From NCBI GenBank assembly GCA_032358165.1, contig JAALGY010000008.1, forward strand, positions 496,001 through 560,000: a DNA stretch of 64,000 nucleotides. The letters are read 5' to 3'. The notes under the pieces are model-generated. The model was not told the DNA's origin. It ran no database searches and saw only the letters and a list, made by a program, of their open reading frames with translations. Position 1 is the first letter of the stretch. Every line of letters begins with the position of its first letter. Shown piece by piece: positions 14,866-25,789 of the stretch. The position numbers and the translations under genes were made by a program. The stretch comes from Diplosphaera chodatii (lineage: Eukaryota > Chlorophyta > Trebouxiophyceae > Prasiolales > Stichococcaceae).

Positions 14866-15839
14866 TGCAGCTGATCGCGCCCAGATAGCACACAGCAATC
14901 GCAGCCGTCCTACACCTGCCAGCAGCTGAAGTGCTGGGTAAGTGCCCAGCTCAGGCAGTCAGCAGCCTGATAGCATGCTATGGACATCTTGGAATAGCGC
15001 ACACAGGACGTGGTGACATGCTAGTGGGATGTTGATCACATTGCTGCTGCGGTTGGTCTGCATCCGCAGTGATGTTCGGAACTCGCATCGGCGCTGTCAG
15101 CTCCTTGTTACAGAATCGTCACGTGCCAAATCTACTTGGCCATTTTAGCAACTGAAGCGGAAGAGCGGCATAAACATGCCGCGAACAGCAGGGCAGCACC
15201 TGAAAAAGTGCACCCTGCTGATCAAGCTGTTATTTCGGCACTGAGAATGATGCAGGGGCGAATGCGGCTGAATACCACAAGCAGTCCATCATCTGCTCAA
15301 ACCACAATTAGAGCAAACCCAAGTAAGCCAAGAGGTGCAACCGTTGTTATCATGTGCAGACGCATACCCTACAAACTATCTAATATTGTCCCCGCTTGCA
15401 TGCAACATAATTCGAGTAATGATATGCTACATCCCCAGCTGATCCAACTTCACAGTCCTTCCAAGTTGAGGGTACTGAATGGCGGTTTGCGATGAATATG
15501 GTCTCAAGATGATGTGATGTGTGCCATGATAGTGTGGGCTTGCTGCGGCTGGACCGCCAGACGATCAAGGTCCTGGCCACACGGCCCACGCTGGAGCGGC
15601 AGCAGCTGTTACGTTGGCAAGCTTTGCCTGCGCCTGCTGCTGCTGCTGAAAGCCCCAGGCGATCCAGAGCGGCAATGACATCTCGTGTGCTGTCATGCCT
15701 CCAGCAGTGCGCGCTGCCGGCAGCTGGCACACGCCGCCGCAGTGGTCGCCTCGCGAGCGAGGCACAATCGAAGGTTCACCGGCTGAGCATCGTGCCGGCA
15801 GGGTGCAAGCAACGGCAACTGGCTGCAACGATGCTGGCG
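14866..15839. other. Convergent intergenic region, no gene recognised
   Basis: This is the 3' space between GARS (+) and the coiled-coil gene (-). It is noticeably more A/T-rich around 15120-15460 than the flanking genes. A minus-strand TGTAA (TTACA) lies at 15108-15112. A 119-residue open frame on the plus strand around 15136-15495 has no recognisable motif or exon partner, so I do not call it. Confidence 0.45.
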
Positions 15840-17805
15840 TCATGAATCTGTGGTTGCGGCATCCTGGCACATGTGCTCCAGCTCCCTCACGCGCCGCGTC
15901 AGCTGCCTGTTGGCGGCCGCCAGCTCGAGGTTCTCGAGTTCCAGGGTGGCCGCCTCGCGCCGCACCTCCGCCGCCTCGCCCTCCGCCTGCAGCACCATTG
16001 TGATCCTCCTCAGTGGGTGAAAGCACCGCCGCCACCTGACCACAACTCCCGCACGCTGAACATCTGACAGAGACGAATGCGGCCAGGAAACAAATCAATC
16101 GATATGACGACTAAGAGGTGCAAAGAGCTTGCAGATGCCGGGGCACGGGAGCCACACCAACCCTGCTGCACGTGCTCTGCTTTGTGCAGGCAGGGGGATG
16201 CAACAGAGAGAGAACATTGTAAGGGGCTGTGCAAGCCGCACCTCCAGGCGAGCGGTCGTGGCAGCCTCAGCTGCAGCTCGTGAATCAGCCTGGCCCTTCC
16301 TGGCGAGGTCGGCCACCCGGCCCAGGCGTGACACATCATCAAGCAATGCCATGCACCTGCAACACATTGAGCTGCAACTCGATCAAGCACCGCCCCCTGG
16401 TCAAGAGGTTTCACCGGAGCATGCCGCTGGCCTGCATGTTGCATCTGGACATACCCGCCCTGCCCTGTCCTGCTACAAGTGCATCTGCCCTGACCTGCCC
16501 TGCTACAAGTTGGTAAACATGCAGCCCTGTTTGGTGCGGTGCTGTTGGAGCACCTTACGCGGCAGACCCCATGGCGACGCTCACCTCTGCTGCAGCAGTG
16601 AGCGGCCGACCGCCGCCTTGGCACGTCCGGCTGTCAGCTCCTGCACCACCCCTGTGAGCGACTCGCACTCCTGCGTCTGCAACACATCAGCCACGAAGGT
16701 AAGTGTGCTCCGATGTGCTTCATGCATGCATACAGCATCAAGCCCCTGCTGCACTTGCCCTGCTGTTACTGGGGCATGAAGAGTCTGCAGCATCTGGTGA
16801 AGGCAGTTTGAGCATGGCGAGTCTGCAGCATCTGGTGAAGGCTGTTTGCTCAGCGGCCATGCTGAGCGTCTGACGGGCATACCTTGCGATGCAGTGCACG
16901 GAGCATCGTGCGATACGCTGCCTGGCTGCGGGCCAATTCCGCCTGGAGCCGCTGCAGGGGGGCCTCCGCCTCTGGCGGCAGCCTGCCGTGCGGGGTCGCT
17001 GCAGGCACCTCCGGCAGCCCTGCACCATGTCATCAGGCGGAGTGAGCTCATACGTCGCTGGCCTCCTGTATCTGTGCCTGCGCGGACACGGCATGCACAA
17101 GGCAGCGCAACGTTTAAAAGGCAAACTTCACCAGAGGGCATCAGGCGGGTGAGCTCCGGCGGCACCGGCGGCAGCGGCAAGGTGTCCTGGTCCGCAGCAG
17201 CTGCTGCTGTGCTGGTGCCGCACTCTGCCAGCTCCACCTGCTGCAGCTTCGGCGCGGCTGCATCCTTCTGCAGTGCACAACCGCAAAGGGGCTTGGCACA
17301 TAGGTTGGAGTGCGTCATCGCGACTTGAGATCATGACGGCTCAAATGACATTGATAGTACATTGAAGGTTGCCTCGCTGCCATCCCTGACGCTCAACCAA
17401 CTGTGAGCCTGGGGAACTTGAGTTGACCACACCCACCTGCCAGTGGCAGATGCACCCCATCCACAGCAGTGGCTGCCGCAGCGTGAGCCGCTCACGCCCA
17501 TCGTCCTTTACGCCGTTTGGCACACCGCCTGCTGCCCCAGCTGTGCCAGCCGCACGGGTGCCAGCAGGGCCGGGGCCGCTGTGGGACTGAGTGGCGGGCG
17601 CCTCCTCGCCGCTGCTGTCACTGCTGTCGCTGCACGAGTCGGAGTCTAGGTCGGGCAGGCTGTTCATGCGGGACAGAGGCTCCGAGAGGCGCCGCGGCGT
17701 ACCAGGCGCTGCCTCCCAGCTGGCGGCCGCGCCGCCCGCCGCCTTGGGGCTCGTCGCCTCAGCTGTGTTGCGTGCCAGCGCAAGCACGATGCTGTGGCCC
17801 GGCAT
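15840..17805 (-). CDS. Unrecognised acidic / coiled-coil protein
   Basis: I do not recognise the family. Exons (minus): 17437-17805, 17132-17267, 16883-17019, 16585-16676, 16242-16356 and 15840-15986. They splice in matching phase to 331 residues, which is why I consider the gene real. Residues 1-123 are low-complexity, with an acidic serine cluster (DSDSCSDSSDSSGEE, a likely casein-kinase-2-type site) after LSRMNSLPDLD. Residues 124-185 are Ala/Pro-rich. From about 190 to the end the sequence is helical and heptad-like: LQRLQAELARSQAAYRTM, ESLTGVVQELTAGRAK, SRLGRVADLARKGQADSRAA, then ATLELENLELAAANRQLTRR and VRELEHM. This suggests a dimeric scaffold or filament-associated protein. No signal peptide or membrane span is visible. 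The ATG at 17805 is the first in a long open exon; an upstream exon is possible. Two of its introns carry short tandem repeats (see 16461-16510 and 16781-16848). Confidence 0.6.
16461..16510. repeat. Intronic tandem duplication, period 30
   Basis: Two near-identical 20-mers ending in CCTGCTACAAGT, at 16461-16480 and 16491-16510, lie inside the intron between exons 4 and 5 of the minus-strand coiled-coil gene. Confidence 0.8.
16781..16848. repeat. Intronic minisatellite-like duplication, period 38
   Basis: A 30-base unit beginning GAGTCTGCAGCATCTGGTGA occurs at 16781-16810 and again at 16819-16848 with one substitution. Both copies lie in the intron between exons 3 and 4 of the coiled-coil gene. 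Confidence 0.85.
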
Positions 17806-19625
17806 GGCGTCCGATGCGGCCGTCGATGGTGGCCCAGTTGAGGCTGGGATGCCACGGGTGTGCTGTCACCCGGGCTCCCGCTGCATGTTGCTCGGGCGAC
17901 GGCTCTCTACCGAAAAAAAACAGACTACATCTGGCGGCTTGGGTCCATTGCGCCCACAGACCACCGTCGCCGTTCGCTGCCGGCAACCCGACGTTTCAGT
18001 TGCCTGCAGCACCCCGATGCACCCTGCGAGCGGCAGGCGTCGGTGCTTGCACGTCTCAAAATGATGACAGTTGTTGCTTGTGTGCGCAGCGGCCTGCCAA
18101 GGCAGGCTGCTGCCTGCAATCCGGCGAGGTCATCTGACTGGGACCGACTCGAACTCAAAATGGCGCACCTCCTGGTGATGCGCTGTTGGCACGAGAGACG
18201 ACCAGCGAGCGGCAGCAGGTATATGTTTGAAAGCTTACAACCCAGTCGCAGCCGGTGCCGAGCGGCTGTATCTCTACCCGCTGGTTCGGCGGCCGACGAT
18301 GCAGTCGTGGCAATTCTTCAGATCTCAGCGACGGCTTGCTGCCTGAAGTACGTCAGCTGCGTTGGATCAGGGACATGGAGATTCGAATATCAAGAAAGCA
18401 GGTTGAGCGTCGATAGTGGGGCATAGACACCATGAGCCATTGCTTTCAGCAGTTTCGCAGCGACTCCCCCGGTGACAAATACCCTAGACAAATCCGCAGC
18501 AGCTAAATCAGGTCAAGACTGAGGGTCGATAACCGTATAATCGTTCGAGACAAATCCCATCCGGGTGACAAGGGGTTTGTTGCAGGGGAGAGACTGAGCC
18601 ACCCTGGAGCAGTAGCAGCAGCAGCACTGGTGATATTAGCACCGTAATTTATGATTAGCACTGGTGAGCGAGAATTAGCACTGGTGACAAACATGGGCAG
18701 ACTGGCACCGATCAGTGGCTTGCAGGCAGCGGCGGCAGCCGCAGGGTGGGGCAAAGGCTCAGCAGGCTCGAGATCGGCAGCTGCGATGCCCGGGGAGTGG
18801 TGATCGAGTGATAGAGTGCTGGCCTAGTTGCAGTGCTCCCGGGCGTTGGGCGGGCACCAGGCCATCAGAGCAGCCGGGCCCATGATGAGGCGGTAAGGCT
18901 GGCGTCAGTGTGTTGCTGAGGCGGTGCTGCGGATGTGCTGCTGATCTGAAGATACTTCCGGCGAGCACTGCAAGTTTTGTTTTGAGTGCGGGCCGCCGCC
19001 TGAGGCTGTGCTGATGCTGCCAGGATGGCACAGCGACATAGCACGATCGTTCATTCGCCACCCTGCACGTCCTCGGTCCGCAAAGTCCCCAGGCGACGCT
19101 GAGCCACATCGCTGTGCACGTGGTGGTCCGCGGTCCCACCTCCATTTCGGCGGACCGCGCTTTTGTGCCGGTCTCCCGCACGCCTGACATGCTGGCGGCC
19201 CTGATTGCATCCGTTTGGATCGCGCTTGCATGCTGCGTGTCTGAATCGCAGATGGTGCTTGGATCATGCACGTCTCCGGGCCAGCACTGCATGGATTGCA
19301 GACCGTCTCGGGGGGCACATGCCCGCAGGATCGGCGCATCATGCACAGCGGACAGCGGTTGCTTGTGCGCTGTACACAGAGGCCGATCGCGGCGTTCGTA
19401 CGGCTGCTGGAAATTCCGGCGAAGCTTGTTCATCGAGATGCATGAACGCACCGGCAGCTTGAAGCCCCTTCCCGGATCGCAGCACATGGCGCACATGTGG
19501 GCGTGACATTTGCTTGATGTGGTGGTTCGTGTGATCGTAGGTGAGACGGGAGGATATCGTAGGCGTGTGGGTTGTAGCAGCCAAGGTCGTTGCTTGCAGC
19601 TGGGGAGGCAGGAGGGCAGCGCAGC
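17806..19625. other. Divergent intergenic region, no gene recognised
   Basis: About 1.8 kb separates the coiled-coil gene (-) from the ankyrin gene (+), which diverge, so both promoters should be here. The middle (18420-18720) has lower GC and carries short repeats (see 18623-18687). No open frame shows domains or splice-consistent partners. Confidence 0.45.
18623..18687. repeat. Three copies of AGCACTGGTGA
   Basis: AGCACTGGTGA occurs at 18623-18633. The longer TTAGCACTGGTGA occurs at 18655-18667 and 18675-18687. The related octamer GGTGACAA recurs nearby at about 18472, 18565 and 18684. The region lies upstream of two divergent genes, so the copies could be regulatory sites or decayed repeat DNA. 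Confidence 0.6.
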
Positions 19626-22600
19626 ATGGCGCAGCGGTTCCTGCGGGATGTGCGCGACGGGAACCTGGCCGCCGTGCAGCGGGCGCTCAACAACCCAGCC
19701 GCCATCCGCTTCAAGGAGCCTGGGGTGAGTGCAGCTTGGGCACAGCATGGCACTGCGCACCCTTGCCGGCCGGCGTCAGTTGTACAGCCTCAACAGCCGG
19801 GGGTCGCCTGTCGTGCAGCATGCGAAAGTGTCAGAAACCCCTTTGTACGTTTGCGGCTAAACGTACAAAGGAGAGACGGCGAGGTGTCACGCTCCTGAGC
19901 GACGTCTCGGGCTGCCGCTGATGCACTTTGCACTGCATGCAGACGGAGCGCACGCCGCTGCACATCGCGGCGCACAACCGGCAGCCCGACATCATCGAGG
20001 AGCTGCTGCAGCACAACGCGCCGGCGGATGCGAAGGACGCGCAGGGTGCGGTGCCGCTGCACGTCGCGGTGCAGAGTGGCGACGTCGACACGGTGGCAAC
20101 GCTGCTCGGGAGGGGCAACAAGGTGAGGCAAGCAGCCAGTCGGGTGCTGTGCATGGTTGCCGAATCCGCAGGGCTCCAACAACCCCTGCCGCAGACGCAC
20201 ATGCTTACACAGAAACTGCGAACTGTGAAGACAAAGCCCACAAGTTCATCGCAAGCGCCCGTACAACAGGCAAAGTGTGCTGTTGCCTGCAGGTGGCGGT
20301 GAAGTACAAGAACAACATGGGGTACACGCCGCTGCACCTGGCCGCCAAGCTGGGGAACCTCCCCGTGTGCGAGGTGCTGCTTGGCGCGGGTGCCCGTGCA
20401 GACCTCAAAGACCAGGTGTGCGCCCGCTCTGCATGCACCCATCTGCATGCAACCGCCTGCATAAACGCGTTGCACCCCAGCATGGTGGCGCAGCCCGGGC
20501 CACTGCTCGTGGAGCAGGGCCGGCCGCGGCCGGCCATGCTGGTGCCTCTGCTGAGCATGCGCTTCCGCCATTGCAGCGCGGCAAGTTGCCAGCGGACCTG
20601 GTGCCGCGCATCGGCAACCAGAACGAGCTGCTGGAGCTGCTGTCCGCGTCGGCGGCGGAGAAGGGCGGCACGGGCGCCAGCACCATGGGCGGCGCGTCGC
20701 CGTCGGCCCCCCCGCAGCGCTCGGCGTCCGCCTCCCCCGCGCCCCGCTCCACGCTCAGCCCAGGTCCGGCCCGGCCGCATCCCGACGGGCCTGCCCCGAG
20801 ATCGGCTGCGCTCCTCGCTGGCTTTGGTCCGGCAGCATGTGCGGTGCACATCAGCTGCTGCGCCTGTACGGCGCTGTCAGGATGCGTATGTTGAGCTTGC
20901 TCTGCCACCTTCTTAGGCTCTGGGCTGTAAACACCTGGGTGTGGCCTAAGCGAAGTTCCTTCAGCAATATGCTTGTATAATGCAGGCACGCCGGCGCGGC
21001 GGACGCCGCTGTCCTCGCGGCCGCTGTCAGCATCCTCAGCACGCAGCGGCCCCACCCAGCGCACTCTCGGCTACCAGTCCAGCCTCCAGGTGCACACATC
21101 TGCTGCCTGCCAACACACTGCGCATGTGTGCAAGTGCCTGCTCTGCTTTGTCAGTCCGTCAGCAGGCCGCACATGTACTTGGCCAAATGGGTGATATGGC
21201 AAATGCAATGCACATGCAGACGGAGGGCATGCAGGACCAGATCGAGCAGGTGCTGACGACGCAGACCGCTGCAGACGAGCGGCTGCGGCAGCTGCACTCC
21301 AAGGTCTGTCCAGCAGGCGCCGACGCAGCACACCTCGTATATTGGCAGCAATCATCGTGGCGCGGTGTACACTCTGCTCCTCGATGCTTTGCCGTCGTTG
21401 TCGGCGCTGAAGTGGTATCGTATGCCAGGTCGGCGAAATTGAGCCCCGCGTGGAGCAGTTCGAGGAGGCGGCCGCCGCACAGCGCGCATCAGAGCGCAAC
21501 CTCCGCCAGCTGCACAGCAAGGTTGGCCGCACTCGAAACTGCCGCGGACGATGAAACGGTTGTTGTTGTCAGGAGCCCATACTGCGAGTCACGCTCGCTC
21601 GTGAATCAACAGTTGGAAATGTTTGATGCAGGTGGACCAGATTGAGCCTCGTGTCTTTGAGCTCGACACAGTGTCTGCTGCCATTCGCCAGCTTCATGGC
21701 AAGGTGCGCAGCAGTATGACATGCCACCCTGCTTCCATGCACGGCAAGCCGATGTATCCTCACTGGCCAGCAACTCAGCAGCGCCTGCGGTCGCTGCTCA
21801 CCTCTGAGCGTTCATTCACCCTTACTGCAGGTCGACCGGCTGGAGCCACGTGTTGAGGGCCTTGACACGGTGGTAGACGCACAGCGGCAATCGGACAAGG
21901 CCCTGCGCCAGCTGACTGCCAAGGTGCGCAATGTTGAAGTGACTGTCGCCGTCAACTCCTCAGGCCATGCGTGCCCACCGGGCAGTCTCTGAATCGTCTC
22001 ATCACCAGGGTCTCTGCCCATCATCGGCATCTTAGACATTCATACAGGGGAGTTTGGGGCCTGGAGTGAAGCTCTGGGTGGCTGGCAGCGTCAAGCACCA
22101 GCTGGCAGGACATGCCCAATGTGATTCGACTGCATGGCGCAGATGGAGGAGGTGGAGGCGGTGGTGGAGGCGCAGCGGCGGGCGGTGGAGGCCGCCACCC
22201 GCGTCGCCCACGACGCCCGCGACTCGCAGGGCACCGCGGTGCAGGAGCTGCAGCTTACGCTCCAGAAGTGAGGGCGCCCACCCTGGGGCCAGCCCCGCCT
22301 GCTGTCGCTCTGCTGGCTCTGCTCCAGCCCTGGAGTGTCCTTCTGGTTTGCCGCAGTCCCTGCCTCACCTGCCAAGCAAGCACCAGACTGATGTATGGAG
22401 GCGCCCACCATCTCCAGGCCTGTCTGCTGGTGTTGCTCCCGGCCTGTCTGTCACCTGGCTGCATGTGCCACCTGCAAGCTGTCGTCAGCAGCATGCTCCT
22501 TCATCTGCAGGCGGCAGGAGCAGCTGACGGGGGAGATGCGCATGAAGCTGAGCACCGTGGAGGGGCACCTGGACTCGTATATGCGCACGCACAATGAGAT

Positions 22601-25130
22601 GCAGCTGAAGGTGCTTTGCACCATGCAGATGCACCACTGCCGCTGGGTTCCTGCTGTTCTATGTCATGGTTCTCTTTCCGCAGTGGCAGCAGAGCAAGCT
22701 GCGACGGCAGCTAATCACGACCTGCTCACCGGTGCCTCCAAGGCGTTTAATTTTGGATGCGAACAGATGAGGGATGTGGAGTCGCGGCTGCAGTTGGCAG
22801 AGCTGGGCAGCAAGGCCAACGAGAACGGCGTTGCGTCAGATGTGGCAAGCCCCGAGATGGCACATAAGGTGCTTGTGCTTCCATTCGAACAGCAGTTGCT
22901 AGCCCTTGATACACTGTGCAGACACTCAGTGCCAGACCAGCCCATGCAAGCTTGAGAGTGTTCCTCCACTCCCACAACATGGCCAGACGCTCCTCTTTTG
23001 CAGGCAAGCCAGTGTGTGAGGTGCATCCGACTCCGCTGAACTGACAGTCATTGTGGGCAGTCTGACATCCGGGCCATCCTGCTCGCAGCTGATGATGCTG
23101 GAGCGGCGCCTGGCAGCGGCAGAGCGCGCCCGGCAGCGCGACATGCAGCAGCTGGCGGAGCGCTCGACCTCGTTGTCTTCTCCGATGGGCGGCGGCGGCG
23201 GCGGCGGCCTGGGCTCCTCCGATGAGATGGGCGACGACAGCTTCACGCCCCGCACAGTGAGGGCCACCCATTTCCCCATGATATCATCATGAGCTGACAG
23301 CTGGCAGACACCAGATCTGGGCCTTGCCTTTCTGGTGCCTGAGCAGCAGAGCTGTCGCACTGTTGGAATGCTGCTGTAAGTGACGACACCTCTATGCTTT
23401 GCCTGCGTCCACATGGATGCAGGCAGGTGGCTTCTTAACTAGATGCCATACCCTCCACTGCAGCTGCCCATTGCATAGCCTGGTTTGAGGCAGACGCTGA
23501 CACTTGGTGCTGTTACCTGCAGCCGGGCTCGAATGGGATGCCCAGCATGGACGGCGCGAGCGCGCGGCAGGTGCGGAAGCAGGGCGAGACGCTGGACAAG
23601 CTGCAGCGGCAGTTTGCCACGCTGGAGTCCCGCTTCGTGGACTACCAGGAGGCGCAGGCCGCCATGGCGCAGGCGGAGATGGAGACGCCCGACTTCATGG
23701 TGCAGCTGCGTGCACAGCTGGAGACCTCCGTCTCCGAGTCGGGCTCGGGCTCCAACAGCACCTCCCAGGGCGCCAACTCCTCCGACATCAGGTGCGCTCA
23801 TCTGCCAGTGACGACAGCCTCTGCCTGAACGCGGTGCAGTGTCTTTAGCAGGCGCGCACGTAACAGCGCTGCAGTTGCAAGCTGCCCAGAGCAGGCTCCC
23901 TCACGTGCCGGTCATTCATACGTGTCGACCTCGAAGCCCACCTGCTCTCCAGTCCTGGCCGATGATACCTGCCAGCCCTCAAGTCACACTCGCAAAAGCA
24001 GCTGGTCGGCTGCAATGTGGGCTCGTCCTGACGAGCTGCACTCTGGCTGCGTCGGCAGGAGCTCGGAGAACGGGGTGGGCGGCGGCAGCGGCGGCGCGAG
24101 CGGCACCCCGCCCAGCGGCACGTCCGCCGCGGCGATGGGCGCCATCGTGGCCGCCCTGGAGGGCCTCACCAAGGAGGTCGGCAAGGTGGGCCGCCGGGAG
24201 TCCAGGGTTCAGGGCGCAATCCTCCAGCTGTTCCGTGCCGGTGTGAACAGGCCGACCGTGCCCCGGCCGTGCCTCGTGAAGGGCGACGCGCCAGTGCGAG
24301 CGCACTGCCCCAACTCGCGTGAAGTGCTGCCCTGCCCTGTGTCATCCAGGCATCAATGACGCACCTGTCTGCTCACCCGGCAACAAACATGCTGCAGGTG
24401 CGAGTGCGCACGGCGCAGCTGGCGGAGCGCAGCCACTCGACAGAGGGGCGGCTGACGTACGTGGAGGACCACGTCACCAAGATCCGCTCCAAAATGAAGC
24501 AGATCCGGGTGCGCACCGCATGCCATGAGCTGATCTGCCTCGAGCATTGGCTTGCGGGACAGAGCACCGCAGTTGCACAGCATGCTCTGCCCCTTTGCAT
24601 GACGTCAACATCAGGTGTCGAAGTGAGCCCGAGGACGCGACCCCCCGCTGAGCGCCGCACTCTGCTGTGTGCTGCAGCAATGGTTCACGCTGACGGACCA
24701 GGGCGAGCCGAAGGGGCTGCGTCGGCCGCGCAGCGGGCTGCTGACCGAGGCATCCACGCAGCGCCTGCCGGAGCGCCAGGTATGCTCCAAACCAAAAGCC
24801 TGATTGCGATGGGGTGTTTGACACGAGTATATATATGCTTGACTCCTCATGGCACCAGTGCTGGTGCAGCGAGAGCAATCTATAGCCATGCACAAGCTGG
24901 GCATCTGATCTGGCTGTTTATCATGCTGAGGCCCAACCGCCGGCATCGTCCGGTTTGAAGTGCGAGCACTTGCTGCGCTCAGGTGCTGCAACGCTGTCAG
25001 CAACTGTGAGACGTCACCTGATCCTGACTGCCAGCTTGCCGTGCTGCAGAACATGCGCCTCGGGCCGGGCAGCCTGCGTTCGCAGCGGTCCCTGGGCAGT
25101 GCAAGCGCAGCAAACTTGCACTTCGAGTGA
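19626..25130 (+). CDS. Ankyrin-repeat protein with long coiled-coil built from duplicated exons
   Basis: Exons: 19626-19724, 19943-20122, 20293-20415, 20577-20763, 20986-21089, 21220-21303 (or from 21166), 21429-21521, 21632-21703, 21831-21923, 22143-22267, 22511-22610, 22684-22731, 22767-22868, 23089-23256, 23523-23791, 24059-24185, 24398-24508, 24678-24779 and 25050-25130, giving about 755 residues, all phases consistent. Residues 1-134 carry ankyrin repeats (TPLHIAAHNRQPDIIEELLQ, VPLHVAVQSGDVDTVATLL, TPLHLAAKLGNLPVCEVLL). Residues 135-231 are Ser/Pro/Arg-rich. Then a long coiled coil follows in which consecutive exons encode variants of one unit: an IEPRVE-like start, a central AQR.S(D/E), and an LRQLHSK end. 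Further helical segments (LMMLERRLAAAERARQRDMQ, LDKLQRQFATLESRFVDYQE) and a Gly/Ser-rich segment precede a basic Ser/Arg tail. Function unknown; an adaptor or cytoskeletal scaffold is a guess. The 3' end is uncertain: I stop at the in-frame TGA, but a GTGAGA donor overlaps it and splicing could extend to about 25319. Confidence 0.8.
21220..21923 (+). repeat. Tandemly duplicated exons encoding a 24-31 residue coiled-coil unit
   Basis: Four successive exons (21220-21303, 21429-21521, 21632-21703, 21831-21923) all start and end in phase 0. They encode variants of the same unit: QIEQVL..ADERLRQLHSK, EIEPRVEQF..SERNLRQLHSK, QIEPRVFELD..IRQLHGK and RLEPRVEGLD..SDKALRQLTAK. Two are exactly 93 bases; one is 72 bases through an internal loss. 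Symmetric phase-0 exons can be duplicated or skipped without frameshift. Confidence 0.85.
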
Positions 25131-25562
25131 GATGTGCCATCATCTGGGCACCGGCAGCAGGACAGCGGCAGCGGTGGGCTGCTGCGCCCTGCGGGCAGCC
25201 GGGCAGGCACGCTGCACCACGACAGCGGATGGGGGAAGCTCCGCCAACTACCTGGTGACTGCTGCGGCTGTGCGACCCATCGGGGTTGCGCAGCTGTTGT
25301 GGTGCCGGGGCATTGGCTGAGGTGAGCAAAAGACACAGTATGCTGGACGCAGCACCTCTGCAAATCGGAAGCGGGATCAGCATGGCACAGCAGCGGCAGC
25401 ATGTGGTTGCTGCTGCCCTGTGACGGGTGGGGCGGGATGACGAATTGCACGTTGCAGGCTGCAGACTCAGCATTGTTGGGGTAGCAGCCTGAGTGTGGTC
25501 TTGGTGGCGGCGCAATCAACCGCATGGCTGAAGATGTATGTTTGATGGGTTGATGGGTGATC

Positions 25563-25608
25563 ATCGTGACGGCAGCAGTATCGACGGTTGATATCGTGAC
25601 GGCAGCAG
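25563..25608. repeat. Direct repeat ATCGTGACGGCAGCAG, period 30
   Basis: Two identical 16-mers lie at 25563-25578 and 25593-25608, with short GATGGGT repeats just upstream. The position is intergenic, in the 3' flank of the ankyrin gene. Confidence 0.75.
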
Positions 25609-25784
25609 CTTCAGGGATGGCACGTGTGGGGCAGGGCAGCAGGTTGGCAGATGACCATCTTGCCTTGTGAGATACCGCAGCGGGCAGCTCGAAATATCTT
25701 TCATTTGATGTGATGACTTTGATCATTGATGACCGAATTGCAGCTAGGCAACAATTGGAGTTCGCCAGTTGAGCACTTGAATTT

Positions 25785-25789
25785 TGTAA
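25785..25789 (+). terminator. Candidate TGTAA polyadenylation signal for the ankyrin gene
   Basis: TGTAA lies in an A/T-rich stretch 655 bases beyond the chosen stop, or 466 beyond the alternative 3' end of the ankyrin gene. The distance is long, so this is only a candidate. Confidence 0.3.

Noticed and set aside
15136..15495. 119-residue plus-strand open frame between GARS and the coiled-coil gene
   Set aside because: It lies in an A/T-richer convergent spacer with no homology I recognise, no exon partner, and no sign of the codon bias seen in the genes.
17759..17986. Minus-strand frame reading LNWATIDGRIGRHAGPQ over the start of the coiled-coil gene
   Set aside because: It is a different frame overlapping exon 1, does not connect to downstream exons in phase, and would displace the well-phased ATG model at 17805.
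18759..19760. 333-residue minus-strand open frame
   Set aside because: It overlaps the start of the ankyrin gene on the other strand, has low-complexity basic composition, and shows no motif or splice-consistent continuation.
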